From Mycoplana azooxidifex (GTDB taxonomy: Bacteria; Pseudomonadota; Alphaproteobacteria; Rhizobiales; Rhizobiaceae): a DNA stretch of 64,000 nt. How positions within the stretch are numbered: the stretch's first letter is position 1; the number at the start of each line of letters is the position of its first letter. A program made the translations under genes and the position numbers. The stretch covers positions 124,001 through 188,000 of the forward strand of contig NZ_JACIEE010000010.1 in assembly GCF_014196765.1 (NCBI RefSeq), given 5' to 3'. Positions 18,520 through 26,765 of this stretch are shown piece by piece. The notes beneath the pieces are model-generated. The model worked only from the letters and a program-made list of their open reading frames with translations. It did not search any database and was not told the DNA's origin.

Positions 18520-20130
18520 TCAGCCTCTTGCCTCGCTGCCGTCGGCGTTCAAGCGCGAAAGGGCCGCGCGCGCAAGCGTCATTCGCCGCGGCGCCATGGA
18601 AAAATCCCGAAAGCCGCAGGAAAGGAGTGCGGGAAGTGCTGTGGGATCGCCTGCGAGGTCGCCGCAGATGCCGACGGATCTGCCCGTGGCCGCCACCAGC
18701 GGCACTGTCATCGCCAGAAACCGCAGGACGGCTGCACGCGCGGCCGCGTAGAGCGGCGATACGGCTGCGTTGTCGCGGGCGCTGGCGGACAGATACTGGG
18801 CGAGATCATTGGTGCCGAAGGAGAAGAACTCGGCCGCGAAGGCCTCCGGCATCAAGGCTGCGGCCGGGACCTCGACCATGAGGCCGAGCGGGGGCATGGC
18901 GTGCGAGACGCCACGGGCGGAAAGCCGCGCGGCCTCCTCGGCAAAGACGGCGCGCGTCTGCTCGACTTCCGATGGCGCCGTCACCATCGGCAGGAGCACG
19001 CGCAGCCGCCCGGCGGGGGCCGCGCGCAGGAGCGCGCGCACCTGCGTGCGCAGCATGTCCGGGCGTGCGAGCAGCAGCCGAATGCCGCGCAGGCCGAGGA
19101 AGGAGGAGGGATCGGTGGCTTCGCCGGGCGGCGGCTTGTCGGCGCCGAAGTCGAGGAGGCGGATCGTCACCGGGAGGCCACCGGCCCAGGCGAGCATTTC
19201 GGTGTAGATTGCGACCTGCCGCTCTTCGTCGGCCAGATCGGCCGGCGAAGCCATCAGGTACTCGGTCCTGAACAGCCCGATTCCATCCACGTTGGTGGGG
19301 GAAAGATGCCGAAGCTCCGAGGGATGGTCGATGTTGGCCTGCAGGGTCAGCCGGATGCCGTCGGCCGTGCTCAAGGGAAATTCATCGGCCGCCACGGCCG
19401 GTTCGCCAATGGGCACCGGGATGCCGGAAGCCCGACCGGCAGCGAGCGCAGACGCGGGAACCGCGCTGCCGTCCTCGACCACGCCGTCGTCGCCATCGAC
19501 CACCAGTTCCATTCCGGTCTCGATCTCGGCGCTGGGCACGCCGACCACCATCGGCACGCCGCGGCTGCGGGCGAGCGTCGCCACATGGCTCGCGACGCTG
19601 CCCCCGAAAAGCGCAATGCCGCCGCCCCGCGACCAGTCGTGCGACAGAAACAGGCTCGGGGCGATATCGCGGCCGACCAGAATCGAGCCCTGGGGGAAAT
19701 CCGGCGGACGCTCGCCATGCAGCGCCCGGAGCACCTGCTGGCGGATGTCCATCATGTCTGCACCGCGCGCACGAATATGCTCGTCCTCGGCCTCCTCGAA
19801 GGAGGCGACGTAGGCGTCCATGGTGGCCGCCCAGGCCACGCCCGCTTCGGCTCCGCGGTGCATTCGCTCGAGGCTCGGCTCGAGAAGGGCCGGGTCGCGC
19901 AGCATTTCGATCTGGAATTCCAGGATCGCGGCACTTTCCAGGTCCGAGCGTCCGGCGAGGTCCCGCAGATCCTCGACCGCGCGATCGACCGCTTCGGCAA
20001 GCCGTGCGGCATCGCTTCCATTCGCACGGACACCCCTGGCGCGGCCATCCTCCGGCGCCATCACATAGGCCGGTCCGCGGGCAATTCCCGGAGAGGCCCC
20101 CTGCCCTTTCAGCCTAAGCGCTTCGGGCAT
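18520..20130 (-). CDS. PEP-protein phosphotransferase (enzyme I-like) of the dihydroxyacetone system
   Basis: A 536-residue EI-type enzyme. The N-terminal domain opens GQGASPGIARGPAYV. The phospho-histidine region appears as FGGSVASHVATLARSRGVPMVVG, and the PEP-binding barrel includes GLFRTEYLMA and FFSFGTNDLAQYLSA. It takes phosphate from PEP and passes it to HPr. In E. coli this activity comes from general EI and from a domain fused to DhaM; here it is a separate gene next to HPr- and DhaM-like genes. The ATG at 20130 overlaps the HPr-like gene by 17 bp. Confidence 0.88.
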   Translation of the reverse strand: MPEALRLKGQGASPGIARGPAYVMAPEDGRARGVRANGSDAARLAEAVDRAVEDLRDLAGRSDLESAAILEFQIEMLRDPALLEPSLERMHRGAEAGVAWAATMDAYVASFEEAEDEHIRARGADMMDIRQQVLRALHGERPPDFPQGSILVGRDIAPSLFLSHDWSRGGGIALFGGSVASHVATLARSRGVPMVVGVPSAEIETGMELVVDGDDGVVEDGSAVPASALAAGRASGIPVPIGEPAVAADEFPLSTADGIRLTLQANIDHPSELRHLSPTNVDGIGLFRTEYLMASPADLADEERQVAIYTEMLAWAGGLPVTIRLLDFGADKPPPGEATDPSSFLGLRGIRLLLARPDMLRTQVRALLRAAPAGRLRVLLPMVTAPSEVEQTRAVFAEEAARLSARGVSHAMPPLGLMVEVPAAALMPEAFAAEFFSFGTNDLAQYLSASARDNAAVSPLYAAARAAVLRFLAMTVPLVAATGRSVGICGDLAGDPTALPALLSCGFRDFSMAPRRMTLARAALSRLNADGSEARG

Positions 20131-20458
20131 GGCTCTTCTCTTCGTCGAAATTCCGCTCGACCAGGGTGCGAAGTGCTGCGACAGCCTCGGCCGCCGCCGC
20201 ACCTTCGGCCCGGATCGAAAGAACGAAGCCCTTTCTGATGCGCGCGCCCATGATCTTGACGATGCTCTTGCCGTTCAGCCAGACGCCGTCGCCGTTCACC
20301 TCGACGCCGATCGCGCAGGGGAAGGACTTGGCGAGCCGGGTGAAGACCACCGATGGCCGGGCATGAAGGCCGATGTCGTGCGTGACCTCGACCGTCGCCA
20401 AGGCGACGGCTGAAGCCGCATCTTGCGGCCGGTCGGCAATGGGACGCTGATCGTTCAC
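20114..20458 (-). CDS. HPr-like phosphocarrier of the dihydroxyacetone system
   Basis: A 114-residue protein with an HPr domain at about residues 22-108. The phospho-histidine lies in HDIGLHARPSVVFTRLA and the C-terminal part reads SIVKIMGARIRKGFVLSI. Starts with GTG at 20458, overlapping the DhaM stop (GTGA). It should relay phosphate from the EI-like protein to DhaM. The N-terminal 20 residues (NDQRPIADRPQDAASA) are a non-HPr extension. Confidence 0.88.
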   Translation of the reverse strand: MNDQRPIADRPQDAASAVALATVEVTHDIGLHARPSVVFTRLAKSFPCAIGVEVNGDGVWLNGKSIVKIMGARIRKGFVLSIRAEGAAAAEAVAALRTLVERNFDEEKSHARSA

Positions 20459-20853
20459 GGGGAAAGCTCCTCCGCCGTTGCCACCACCTTCGACAGGGTC
20501 GCGCCGCCGGAAGCCTCGGCAGCGGCGATCACCGCGCCTTCGACGACCGGGGCATTGCAGATCGCGACGCGGCGCGCGCGCGAAGGTTCCAGCATTTCGA
20601 TCGCCATCTCGCTGTTGGTCTCCGCCCCGCCGAGGTCCACGAAAACCGCCACGCCCGCCTCCGACCAGGCGGCGCCGATCGCAGCCAGGATGTCCCTTGC
20701 GCTGGTGCCGAGGCCACCCTCGGCGTTGCCGCCGCACCACGAGAGCGGCACGCTGTCGCCCACCATCTGGCGGATCATGTCGGCCGTGCCGCGGGCGATC
20801 AGGGGTGAATGCGACACGATGACGATCCCGACATTTGCGCCATTGGCCTTCAT
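20455..20853 (-). CDS. dhaM: DhaM, EIIA-Man-like phosphotransfer subunit
   Basis: A 132-residue EIIA domain of the mannose type. The phospho-histidine is in VIVSHSPLIARGTADMIRQM, and the central segment AVFVDLGGAETNSEMAIEML is characteristic of DhaM. It hands phosphate to ADP held on DhaL. E. coli DhaM is a three-domain fusion; here only the EIIA part is present, with HPr and EI as the next two genes. Start overlaps the DhaL stop and its stop overlaps the HPr start. Confidence 0.9.
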   Translation of the reverse strand: MKANGANVGIVIVSHSPLIARGTADMIRQMVGDSVPLSWCGGNAEGGLGTSARDILAAIGAAWSEAGVAVFVDLGGAETNSEMAIEMLEPSRARRVAICNAPVVEGAVIAAAEASGGATLSKVVATAEELSP

Positions 20854-21470
20854 GCTCCTTCCAACTCCCCAAGGTAGCGACAGATCGCGTCCGTCAGCAG
20901 GGCGCAGCTGCAGGCGCCCGGATCCATATGCCCGATCGAACGGTCGCCGAGAAAGGACGCCCGCCCGCGCCCGGCCTTCATCGCAACGGTGCGTTCGGCC
21001 GCGGCCTGCGCCTCGGTGGCGATGCTATCGAGCGTGGACTGCATTCGCACCTCCGCCTGCACGGGGTAAAGCACGTCCAGCAAAGTTTTTTCGCCGGCTC
21101 CCGATCGGCCGCGCCGCGCCACGGCATCGACTGCCCGCGACAGGGCGGAAGAAAAATCCTGCCGCGCGCCGGGCTCTTCTCCGGCCAAGCCCCGGCCAAG
21201 CTCCACCAGCAGGGTCCCATAGAGCGGGCCGGATGCGCCGCCAACCGACATCACCAGCGTCATGCCGACCCGTTCCAGCGCCTGCGGCAGCGGAAGGCCC
21301 GCCAGCATTTCCCGCTCCTCGAACACCGCCTCGCAGCCGCGCCGCATGTTGGTTCCGTGGTCGCCGTCGCCGATCTCCTGGTCCAGCAGGCAGAGGCGAT
21401 CGGCATTGAGCGCAATCACCGCGCTGCATGCCGCGATCAGGCCCGGAAGGAAGGATTGGCCGGCTTCCAC
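20850..21470 (-). CDS. dhaL: Dihydroxyacetone kinase ADP-binding subunit DhaL
   Basis: A 206-residue DAK2 domain. The Mg-ADP-binding segment reads LLDQEIGDGDHGTNMRRG, followed by VGGASGPLYGTLL and the C-terminal GRASFLGDRSIGHMDPGA. It holds ADP permanently; DhaM rephosphorylates it. The GTG at 21470 after AGCAGGA was chosen because the longer frame runs into the preceding kinase gene. Together with DhaK at 17023 and DhaM this makes a full PEP-dependent set. Confidence 0.9.
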   Translation of the reverse strand: MEAGQSFLPGLIAACSAVIALNADRLCLLDQEIGDGDHGTNMRRGCEAVFEEREMLAGLPLPQALERVGMTLVMSVGGASGPLYGTLLVELGRGLAGEEPGARQDFSSALSRAVDAVARRGRSGAGEKTLLDVLYPVQAEVRMQSTLDSIATEAQAAAERTVAMKAGRGRASFLGDRSIGHMDPGACSCALLTDAICRYLGELEGA

Positions 21471-21495
21471 GTTCCTGCTCTCCTCATTTTCCCGC

Positions 21496-23154
21496 TCAGC
21501 CCATCGTCGCAGCAGCGGTCTCGAAGACCGCCGCGACGGCCTCGGCGCCGGGATCGGGAATGCCTTCGAGATCGCGCGCACCGAGATAGGACGAACGGCC
21601 GGCCTTGGCCCGCGTCATGCCGCCGGTCGCAGCCGCACCCGCGCGCGCCGCCTTCGCGGCTGCGGCGATGCCCTCCTTCGCCAGCGCTGCGAGCGCCGGC
21701 GCGAGCGCATCGACCATGGTCCGGTCGCCGGGTACAGCACCTCCGTAGAACGTCATCCGCTCGAGGCCGGCTGCGAGCGCTGCGGGAAGATCACCGCCGG
21801 CGCCGTGTTTCTGCGCCGCGGCGGTGAAGAAGATCGACAACAGGACACCGCTGGAGCCGCCCATGCTGGTCCCTAGCGTCTCGCCGATCACTGCCATCGT
21901 CGCTGCCGGATCTGCAAGCGGGAGCTTCGACTTCAGCGCCAGCACGCTTCGGGCCCCGGTCGCGGCCGTCGAGCCGGTGTCGCCGTCGCCGGTGCGCGCG
22001 TCGAGCCGGTTCAACTCGTTTTCCATCGCCACGAGCCGGTTGCAGATGGCTTCGAGAAGGGCGCCGGCCGCGGCCGGGTCGACCGTCGCCCGCGCCTCGC
22101 CCACCTTTGCAGGGGTCCGAGCACCAGCGGTGTTCGGTGCGGGGACGACGGAGATCGGGTGACGTTCGACGGGTGCGATCCAGGCGCGCGGGCCGACGCC
22201 GGAAGCCAAGGCCGCCGCCCTCTCCTCGTCGAGCCGCAACAGAGAAAGCGAGAAGCCGTTCATGTTCAGCGCCGTCATCAGCGGCGCCGGGCCGATGACG
22301 AGCCTGACCCGTTCGGCCAGCGGCGACGTCAGCACGGCACGGGCGATCAGGCCCATCTCCAGCGGCGGCACGGACCCGAGATTGTTGATCAGAAGCGCAT
22401 GGTCGCCACCGGGTTTCATCGCCGCCGAAAGGCGCTCGGCCATGGTCACGACGATCGCGGCCGCCTCCTGCAGGGCGATGCGCTCGGCGCCCGGCTCGCC
22501 ATGGATGCCGAGGCCGAGCTCGCCCTCGCCTGGGCCCAGCCGGTCCTCGTGCGCTTGCCCGGGAATGGAGCAGGTCGACAGCGACATGCCGAGCGAGACG
22601 ATGTCTGCTGCGGCCGCGCGCGCCGCCGCCGCGACTGCCTCGAGGCGTTGCCCGGAACCGGCGAGATGCCCGGCGATCTTGTGGACGAAGAGGGTGCCGG
22701 CGACGCCGCGCGGCTGGGGAAGGTCGGGAAGGGCGATGTCGTCGGCGACGATCACCATCTCCACCTTGTAGCCCTCGGCGCGGGCCTTTTCCGCAGCCAG
22801 GCCGAAGTTCAGCCGGTCGCCGGTGTAGTTCTTCACCACCAGCAGGCAGCCGGGCGCGCCCGTCACCGCACGGATCGCCGTCAGCACGGCATCGACGCTC
22901 GGCGAGGCGAAGATCTCGCCGGAAACGGCCGCCGTCAGCATGCCATAGCCGACGAAGCCGGCATGGGAGGGTTCGTGGCCGGCGCCGCCGCCGGAGATGA
23001 CCGCGACCTTCGACTTGTCCCAGTCGGCGCGCACGATCACTTTGATCGCCGGGTAGGTATCAAGCCGCGCCAGCTGTCCCTGTGGGGTCGAGAGAAGCAG
23101 GCCGTCGAGTGCCTCGGTGACGATGTCTTCCCTGCGGTTGAAGAAATGCTTCAT
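21496..23154 (-). CDS. ATP-type dihydroxyacetone kinase, DhaK-DhaL fusion
   Basis: A 552-residue protein with DAK1 (about 1-330) and DAK2 (about 355-552) domains. DAK1 carries VISGGGAGHEPSHAGFVG and the substrate-binding histidine in LGLGIHGEPG; DAK2 carries LDARTGDGDTGSTAATG and YLGARDLEGIPDPGA. Such single-chain enzymes use ATP directly. The start MKHFFNRREDIVTE at 23154 fits the family; an ATG at 23163 would add three residues. It follows the ABC ATPase genes after 94 bp. The substrate may be dihydroxyacetone, erythrulose or another short ketose. Confidence 0.9.
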   Translation of the reverse strand: MKHFFNRREDIVTEALDGLLLSTPQGQLARLDTYPAIKVIVRADWDKSKVAVISGGGAGHEPSHAGFVGYGMLTAAVSGEIFASPSVDAVLTAIRAVTGAPGCLLVVKNYTGDRLNFGLAAEKARAEGYKVEMVIVADDIALPDLPQPRGVAGTLFVHKIAGHLAGSGQRLEAVAAAARAAAADIVSLGMSLSTCSIPGQAHEDRLGPGEGELGLGIHGEPGAERIALQEAAAIVVTMAERLSAAMKPGGDHALLINNLGSVPPLEMGLIARAVLTSPLAERVRLVIGPAPLMTALNMNGFSLSLLRLDEERAAALASGVGPRAWIAPVERHPISVVPAPNTAGARTPAKVGEARATVDPAAAGALLEAICNRLVAMENELNRLDARTGDGDTGSTAATGARSVLALKSKLPLADPAATMAVIGETLGTSMGGSSGVLLSIFFTAAAQKHGAGGDLPAALAAGLERMTFYGGAVPGDRTMVDALAPALAALAKEGIAAAAKAARAGAAATGGMTRAKAGRSSYLGARDLEGIPDPGAEAVAAVFETAAATMG

Positions 23155-23248
23155 CCTGACCATCCCGTCCTGTCGTTCGTTGCCCGGCCCGAACGCGGGA
23201 CCGTGCCGAAAATTCAATTCACAGGGCCGCGCCTTGCTGCCCGCGCCG

Positions 23249-24256
23249 TCACGTCAGCCTCTGCCCCCCGGCGTCGAAATAGAGCGGATTGCGAAGCTTC
23301 AAGTCGATCCGGTCACCCCGACCGATGGCAAGATAGGGATCGGCGAGCGTCACCAGCTTGTGCTGGCCGACCTTGATGTGCAGGTGGTTCTGGTCGCCCA
23401 GGTGTTCAATCCAGTCGATCTCCGCATTGCCCTGCCCCGAACGCACGATCTCCAGATGCTCGGTGCGGGCACCGATCGTCTTCGTGCCCTTGGGCGTACT
23501 GCCGCCGGGAAGCAAGCCCTCCGGGATCAGGTTGATGTGCGGCTGGCCGAGCCGGGCGGCGACGTGGAGATTGGCCGGGTTGCTGTAGATTTCCCGGGGC
23601 GTACCGATCTGCGCCAGCCTTCCCTCCGCCAGGATGCCGATCCGGTCGGCCATCGTCATCGCCTCGACCTGGTCGTGGGTGACGTAGAGCAACGTCGAGC
23701 CGATCTCGTTCTGGATGCGCTTCAACTCCAGCCGCAGTTCGGCGCGCAGCTTGGCATCGAGCGAGGAGAGCGGCTCGTCCATCAGGTAGATCGCGGGCTT
23801 GCGCACCAATGCCCGGCCGATCGCCACGCGCTGCATCTCGCCGCCCGACAGTCTGGTGGAGCGGTTCTCAAGTTTGTGGTCGATGCGGACCATCTTCGCC
23901 ACCTCGCGCACGCGCCGGTCGATCTCGCCAGTCGCAAGGCGACGGGCGGGCGAGCGCAGCGGGAAAGCGAGGTTCTCGTAGACCGTCAGATGGGGATAGA
24001 GCGAATACTGCTGGAAGACAAAGGCAACGTCGCGGCTGGCCGGCGCCTCGCCGACCACGTCGCGGCCGGCAATGGTCACGCGGCCGGAATCGGGCTTTTC
24101 CAGGCCTGCGATCAGCCGCAGCGTCGTCGTCTTGCCGGAGCCGGTCGGGCCGAGCAGAACGACGAATTCTCCGTCGCGGACGGTCAGGCTGACGTTGCTG
24201 ACGGCCTGCGTTTCGCCGAAGGCCTTGCTGATGCCGGCGAGGGTGACTTCAGCCAT
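23249..24256 (-). CDS. ABC transporter ATPase, MalK/UgpC type (second)
   Basis: A 335-residue ATPase with Walker A GPTGSGKTT, signature LSGGEMQR, Walker B IYLMDEPLSSLD and the H-loop VTHDQVEAM, followed by a C-terminal TOBE-like regulatory domain. It overlaps the preceding ATPase gene by 8 bp, so the two are made together and probably form a heterodimer on the importer. The order binding protein, two permeases, small membrane protein and two ATPases resembles the rhizobial glycerol/polyol importers (GlpSTPQV). Confidence 0.9.
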   Translation of the reverse strand: MAEVTLAGISKAFGETQAVSNVSLTVRDGEFVVLLGPTGSGKTTTLRLIAGLEKPDSGRVTIAGRDVVGEAPASRDVAFVFQQYSLYPHLTVYENLAFPLRSPARRLATGEIDRRVREVAKMVRIDHKLENRSTRLSGGEMQRVAIGRALVRKPAIYLMDEPLSSLDAKLRAELRLELKRIQNEIGSTLLYVTHDQVEAMTMADRIGILAEGRLAQIGTPREIYSNPANLHVAARLGQPHINLIPEGLLPGGSTPKGTKTIGARTEHLEIVRSGQGNAEIDWIEHLGDQNHLHIKVGQHKLVTLADPYLAIGRGDRIDLKLRNPLYFDAGGQRLT

Positions 24257-25346
24257 GACGGGCCTCCGCGTAGAGGGACGAAGGAACGGCCTTGCCCGAT
24301 GCGCAATCGAACAGCGAGAGCTTGTCGCTGTTCAGATCGAGCCCGACCGTCTCGCCGATGGTGAAATTCAGGTCCGCCGGGACACGCGCCTTGACCATGC
24401 CCTGCGCCGTCTCAACCGAGACGATCTGGTTGGTGCCGAGATACTCGCTGCCGTAGACGGCACCGCGCAGGGGTGCCGTATCGCTGAAGCGCACGTGCTC
24501 GGGACGCACACCGAGCGCCAGTTCACCGGGCTCCCGCACGGCATGGACTTCCGGAACACTGATCGGCACGTCGCCAAGGCGAATTGTCGTGGCTCCGCTT
24601 TCGAGCCCTGACTGGAACTTAAGGAAATTCATCGGCGGCGAGCCGATGAAATCGGCGACATACATCGAGGCGGGGCGGTTGTAGACCTCCTGCGGCGTGC
24701 CGTACTGCTCGATGATACCGTGGTTCATCACCGCAATCTTGTCGGCCATCGCCATCGCCTCGTGCTGGTCGTGAGTGACGTAGACGGTGGTCGCGTGGAT
24801 GCGGTTGTGCAGCTCGCGCAGTTCGTGGACCATCACCTCACGGAACTCGGCATCCAGCGTGCCAAGCGGCTCGTCCATCAGGAAGCACTTCGGCCGGCGC
24901 ACGATCGCGCGCCCGAGCGCCACGCGCTGGCGATCGCCGCCGGCGAGACCGGAGACCGAGCGGTCGAGGATATGACCGATCTGCAGGAGCCGGGCCGTCT
25001 CCTCGACGCGCTTTCTGATCTCCGCCTTCGCCACGCCCTGCGACAGCAGTGGAAAGCCGATGTTCTTGCGCACGTTCATGTGCGGATAGAGCGCGAAGAG
25101 CTGGAAGACGAAGGCGATGTCGCGGGCGCTCGCGCGGTTGAAGGTGACGTCCTCGTCGTCGAGCAGGATCTTGCCGCTGGTCGGCAATTCCAGCCCGGCG
25201 ATCATCCGCAGCGTCGTCGTCTTGCCGCAGCCGGAGGGCCCCAGCAGCGCCAGGAACTCGCCGTCGTGCACCGTGAACGAGGAATCCTCGACCGCTGTGA
25301 AATCGCCGAACTGCTTGCGCAGGTTTTCAACCCTGATCTCCGCCAT
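24249..25346 (-). CDS. ABC transporter ATPase, MalK/UgpC type (first)
   Basis: A 365-residue ATPase with Walker A GPSGCGKTT and Walker B CFLMDEPLGTLD. The signature loop is unusual: SGLAGGDRQR instead of LSGGQQQR, so one site of a heterodimer with the next gene may be weak. The H-loop is VTHDQHEAMAMAD, and a TOBE-like C-terminal domain is present. It begins 2 bp after the stop of the 67-residue membrane protein gene. Confidence 0.9.
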   Translation of the reverse strand: MAEIRVENLRKQFGDFTAVEDSSFTVHDGEFLALLGPSGCGKTTTLRMIAGLELPTSGKILLDDEDVTFNRASARDIAFVFQLFALYPHMNVRKNIGFPLLSQGVAKAEIRKRVEETARLLQIGHILDRSVSGLAGGDRQRVALGRAIVRRPKCFLMDEPLGTLDAEFREVMVHELRELHNRIHATTVYVTHDQHEAMAMADKIAVMNHGIIEQYGTPQEVYNRPASMYVADFIGSPPMNFLKFQSGLESGATTIRLGDVPISVPEVHAVREPGELALGVRPEHVRFSDTAPLRGAVYGSEYLGTNQIVSVETAQGMVKARVPADLNFTIGETVGLDLNSDKLSLFDCASGKAVPSSLYAEARHG

Positions 25347-25348
25347 GG

Positions 25349-25552
25349 CTACTCCGGAAATTTCGAGACGACGATGAACATCACGGTGCCGGCGAGCAGC
25401 GTCACCAGCGACCAGGTGTAGAGCACCAGCGCGAACGGCTGGAACAGCATGAGGAAGCCGAGCGCGATCAGGCCGGTGGCGATATTCTCCATCGGCCCGC
25501 GGCGGAAGAAGAAGGGGCGCTTGCGCTTAATGGGTTCGGACTGTGCGGTCAT
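25349..25552 (-). CDS. Small membrane protein of the ABC transporter operon
   Basis: A 67-residue protein with a basic N-terminus (EPIKRKRPFFFRRGP) and two predicted membrane helices (IATGLIALGFLMLFQPFALV, WSLVTLLAGTVMFIVV). Its tight spacing to the ATPase gene makes co-expression likely. Small membrane proteins sit at this place in rhizobial glycerol-type importers, but their role is not known to me. Separated from the permease gene by a mosaic repeat. Confidence 0.75.
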   Translation of the reverse strand: MTAQSEPIKRKRPFFFRRGPMENIATGLIALGFLMLFQPFALVLYTWSLVTLLAGTVMFIVVSKFPE

Positions 25553-25585
25553 CGCGTGTTGCCCTCCTCAATGTTTCGGGGTGCC

Positions 25586-25787
25586 GCCCCCTCACCCGGC
25601 CTCCGCTGCGCTTGGCCACCCTCTCCCCGGTGGGGAGAGGAGTACCGCAAGGGCTGCGTCGCCCCGGAAAGACGAGCAGGAACGAAAGCGTCCATGCGCC
25701 ATCGAGGCCGGATCGCCGGCGCCGATGGACCTCCTCTCCCCCGCGGGGAGAGGGTGGCCGAGCGAAGCGGAGGCCGGGTGAGGGGGA
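25586..25787. repeat. Mosaic palindromic repeat inside the ABC transporter operon
   Basis: The left arm (25586-25640, CCCCTCACCCGGCCTCCGC..CCTCTCCCCGG) and right arm (25731-25787, CCTCTCCCCCGCGGGGAGAGG..CCGGGTGAGGGG) are inverted copies with a 90 bp spacer. This variant uses CTCTCCCC instead of the CTTCTCCCC hairpin seen in the rha copies. It fills the gap between permease and small membrane protein genes. Confidence 0.8.
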
Positions 25788-25811
25788 CGCCGCGGAAAAG
25801 ACGCAACCGGA

Positions 25812-26765
25812 TCATTTGCGGACCGCCCCGAAGGTGATGCCGCGTAGCAGCTGTTTGCGCAACAGGATGGTGAAGACGAGGATCGGCACGAGGAAGATCG
25901 TGGTGCCGGCGGCGACGGCAGGCCAGTCCATCCCGCCCTCGCCTATGATCGTCGGGATGAAGGGCGGTGCGGTCTGGGCCGTGCCGGAGGTCAGGAGAAC
26001 GGCGAAGGCATATTCGTTCCAGGCGAAGATCAGGCAGAAGATGGCAGTGGCCGCGATCCCCGTCGTCGCCTGCGGCAGCACGACCTTGCGGAAGGCCTGC
26101 AGGCGCGTGTAGCCGTCGATCATCGCCGCCTCCTCGTACTCGCGCGGGATCTCGTCCATGAAACCCTTGAGCAGCCAGACCGCGAGCGAGACGTTGACGG
26201 CGGTATAGAGCAGGATCATCCCGAGTGCGGTGTCGGACAGGCCGAGCTCGCGATACATCAGGTAGATCGGGATCGCGACGGCAATGGGCGGCATCATCCG
26301 CGTCGACAGGATGAAGAACAGAAGGTCGTCGGCGAGCGGCACGCGGAAGCGCGAGAAGCCGTAGGCCGCGAGCGTGCCGAGGAAGACGGCGAGGAAGGTC
26401 GAGCCGAAGGCGATCACCATGGAATTGGTGAAGCGCGGCCAATAGTTCGAGGGGCCGGCGATCACCATGTTGCGGCTGCGGGTGATCTCGTCGCAGGTCG
26501 ACTGCGGCGGCCCGAGCGACTGGATGTATTCCGGCGTCTGCCGGGTGCGGGTCGTGAAGAGGTTGCAATAGCCCTCGAGCGTCGGCGTGAAGACGAGCTT
26601 CGGCGGATAGCTGATCGAATCCGGCGGCGACTTGAAGCTGGTCATGAAGATCCAGGCCAGCGGAACCATTGTGATGATCGCATAGAGCACGACAATGATG
26701 CCGGCGATGCGCTTGGTCGTGGTACTCGGCTCGACGACGGAATGGGCGGAGGTGGCGTTGCTCAT
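25812..26765 (-). CDS. ABC transporter permease, MalG type
   Basis: A 317-residue inner-membrane protein with six predicted helices. The ATPase-contact motif EYEEAAMIDGYTRLQAF (EAA loop) is near residue 220. A long loop between helices one and two (about residues 45-110) contains two cysteines. The ATG at 26765 overlaps the stop of the partner permease (ATGA). It forms the channel together with the upstream permease. Confidence 0.9.
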   Translation of the reverse strand: MSNATSAHSVVEPSTTTKRIAGIIVVLYAIITMVPLAWIFMTSFKSPPDSISYPPKLVFTPTLEGYCNLFTTRTRQTPEYIQSLGPPQSTCDEITRSRNMVIAGPSNYWPRFTNSMVIAFGSTFLAVFLGTLAAYGFSRFRVPLADDLLFFILSTRMMPPIAVAIPIYLMYRELGLSDTALGMILLYTAVNVSLAVWLLKGFMDEIPREYEEAAMIDGYTRLQAFRKVVLPQATTGIAATAIFCLIFAWNEYAFAVLLTSGTAQTAPPFIPTIIGEGGMDWPAVAAGTTIFLVPILVFTILLRKQLLRGITFGAVRK

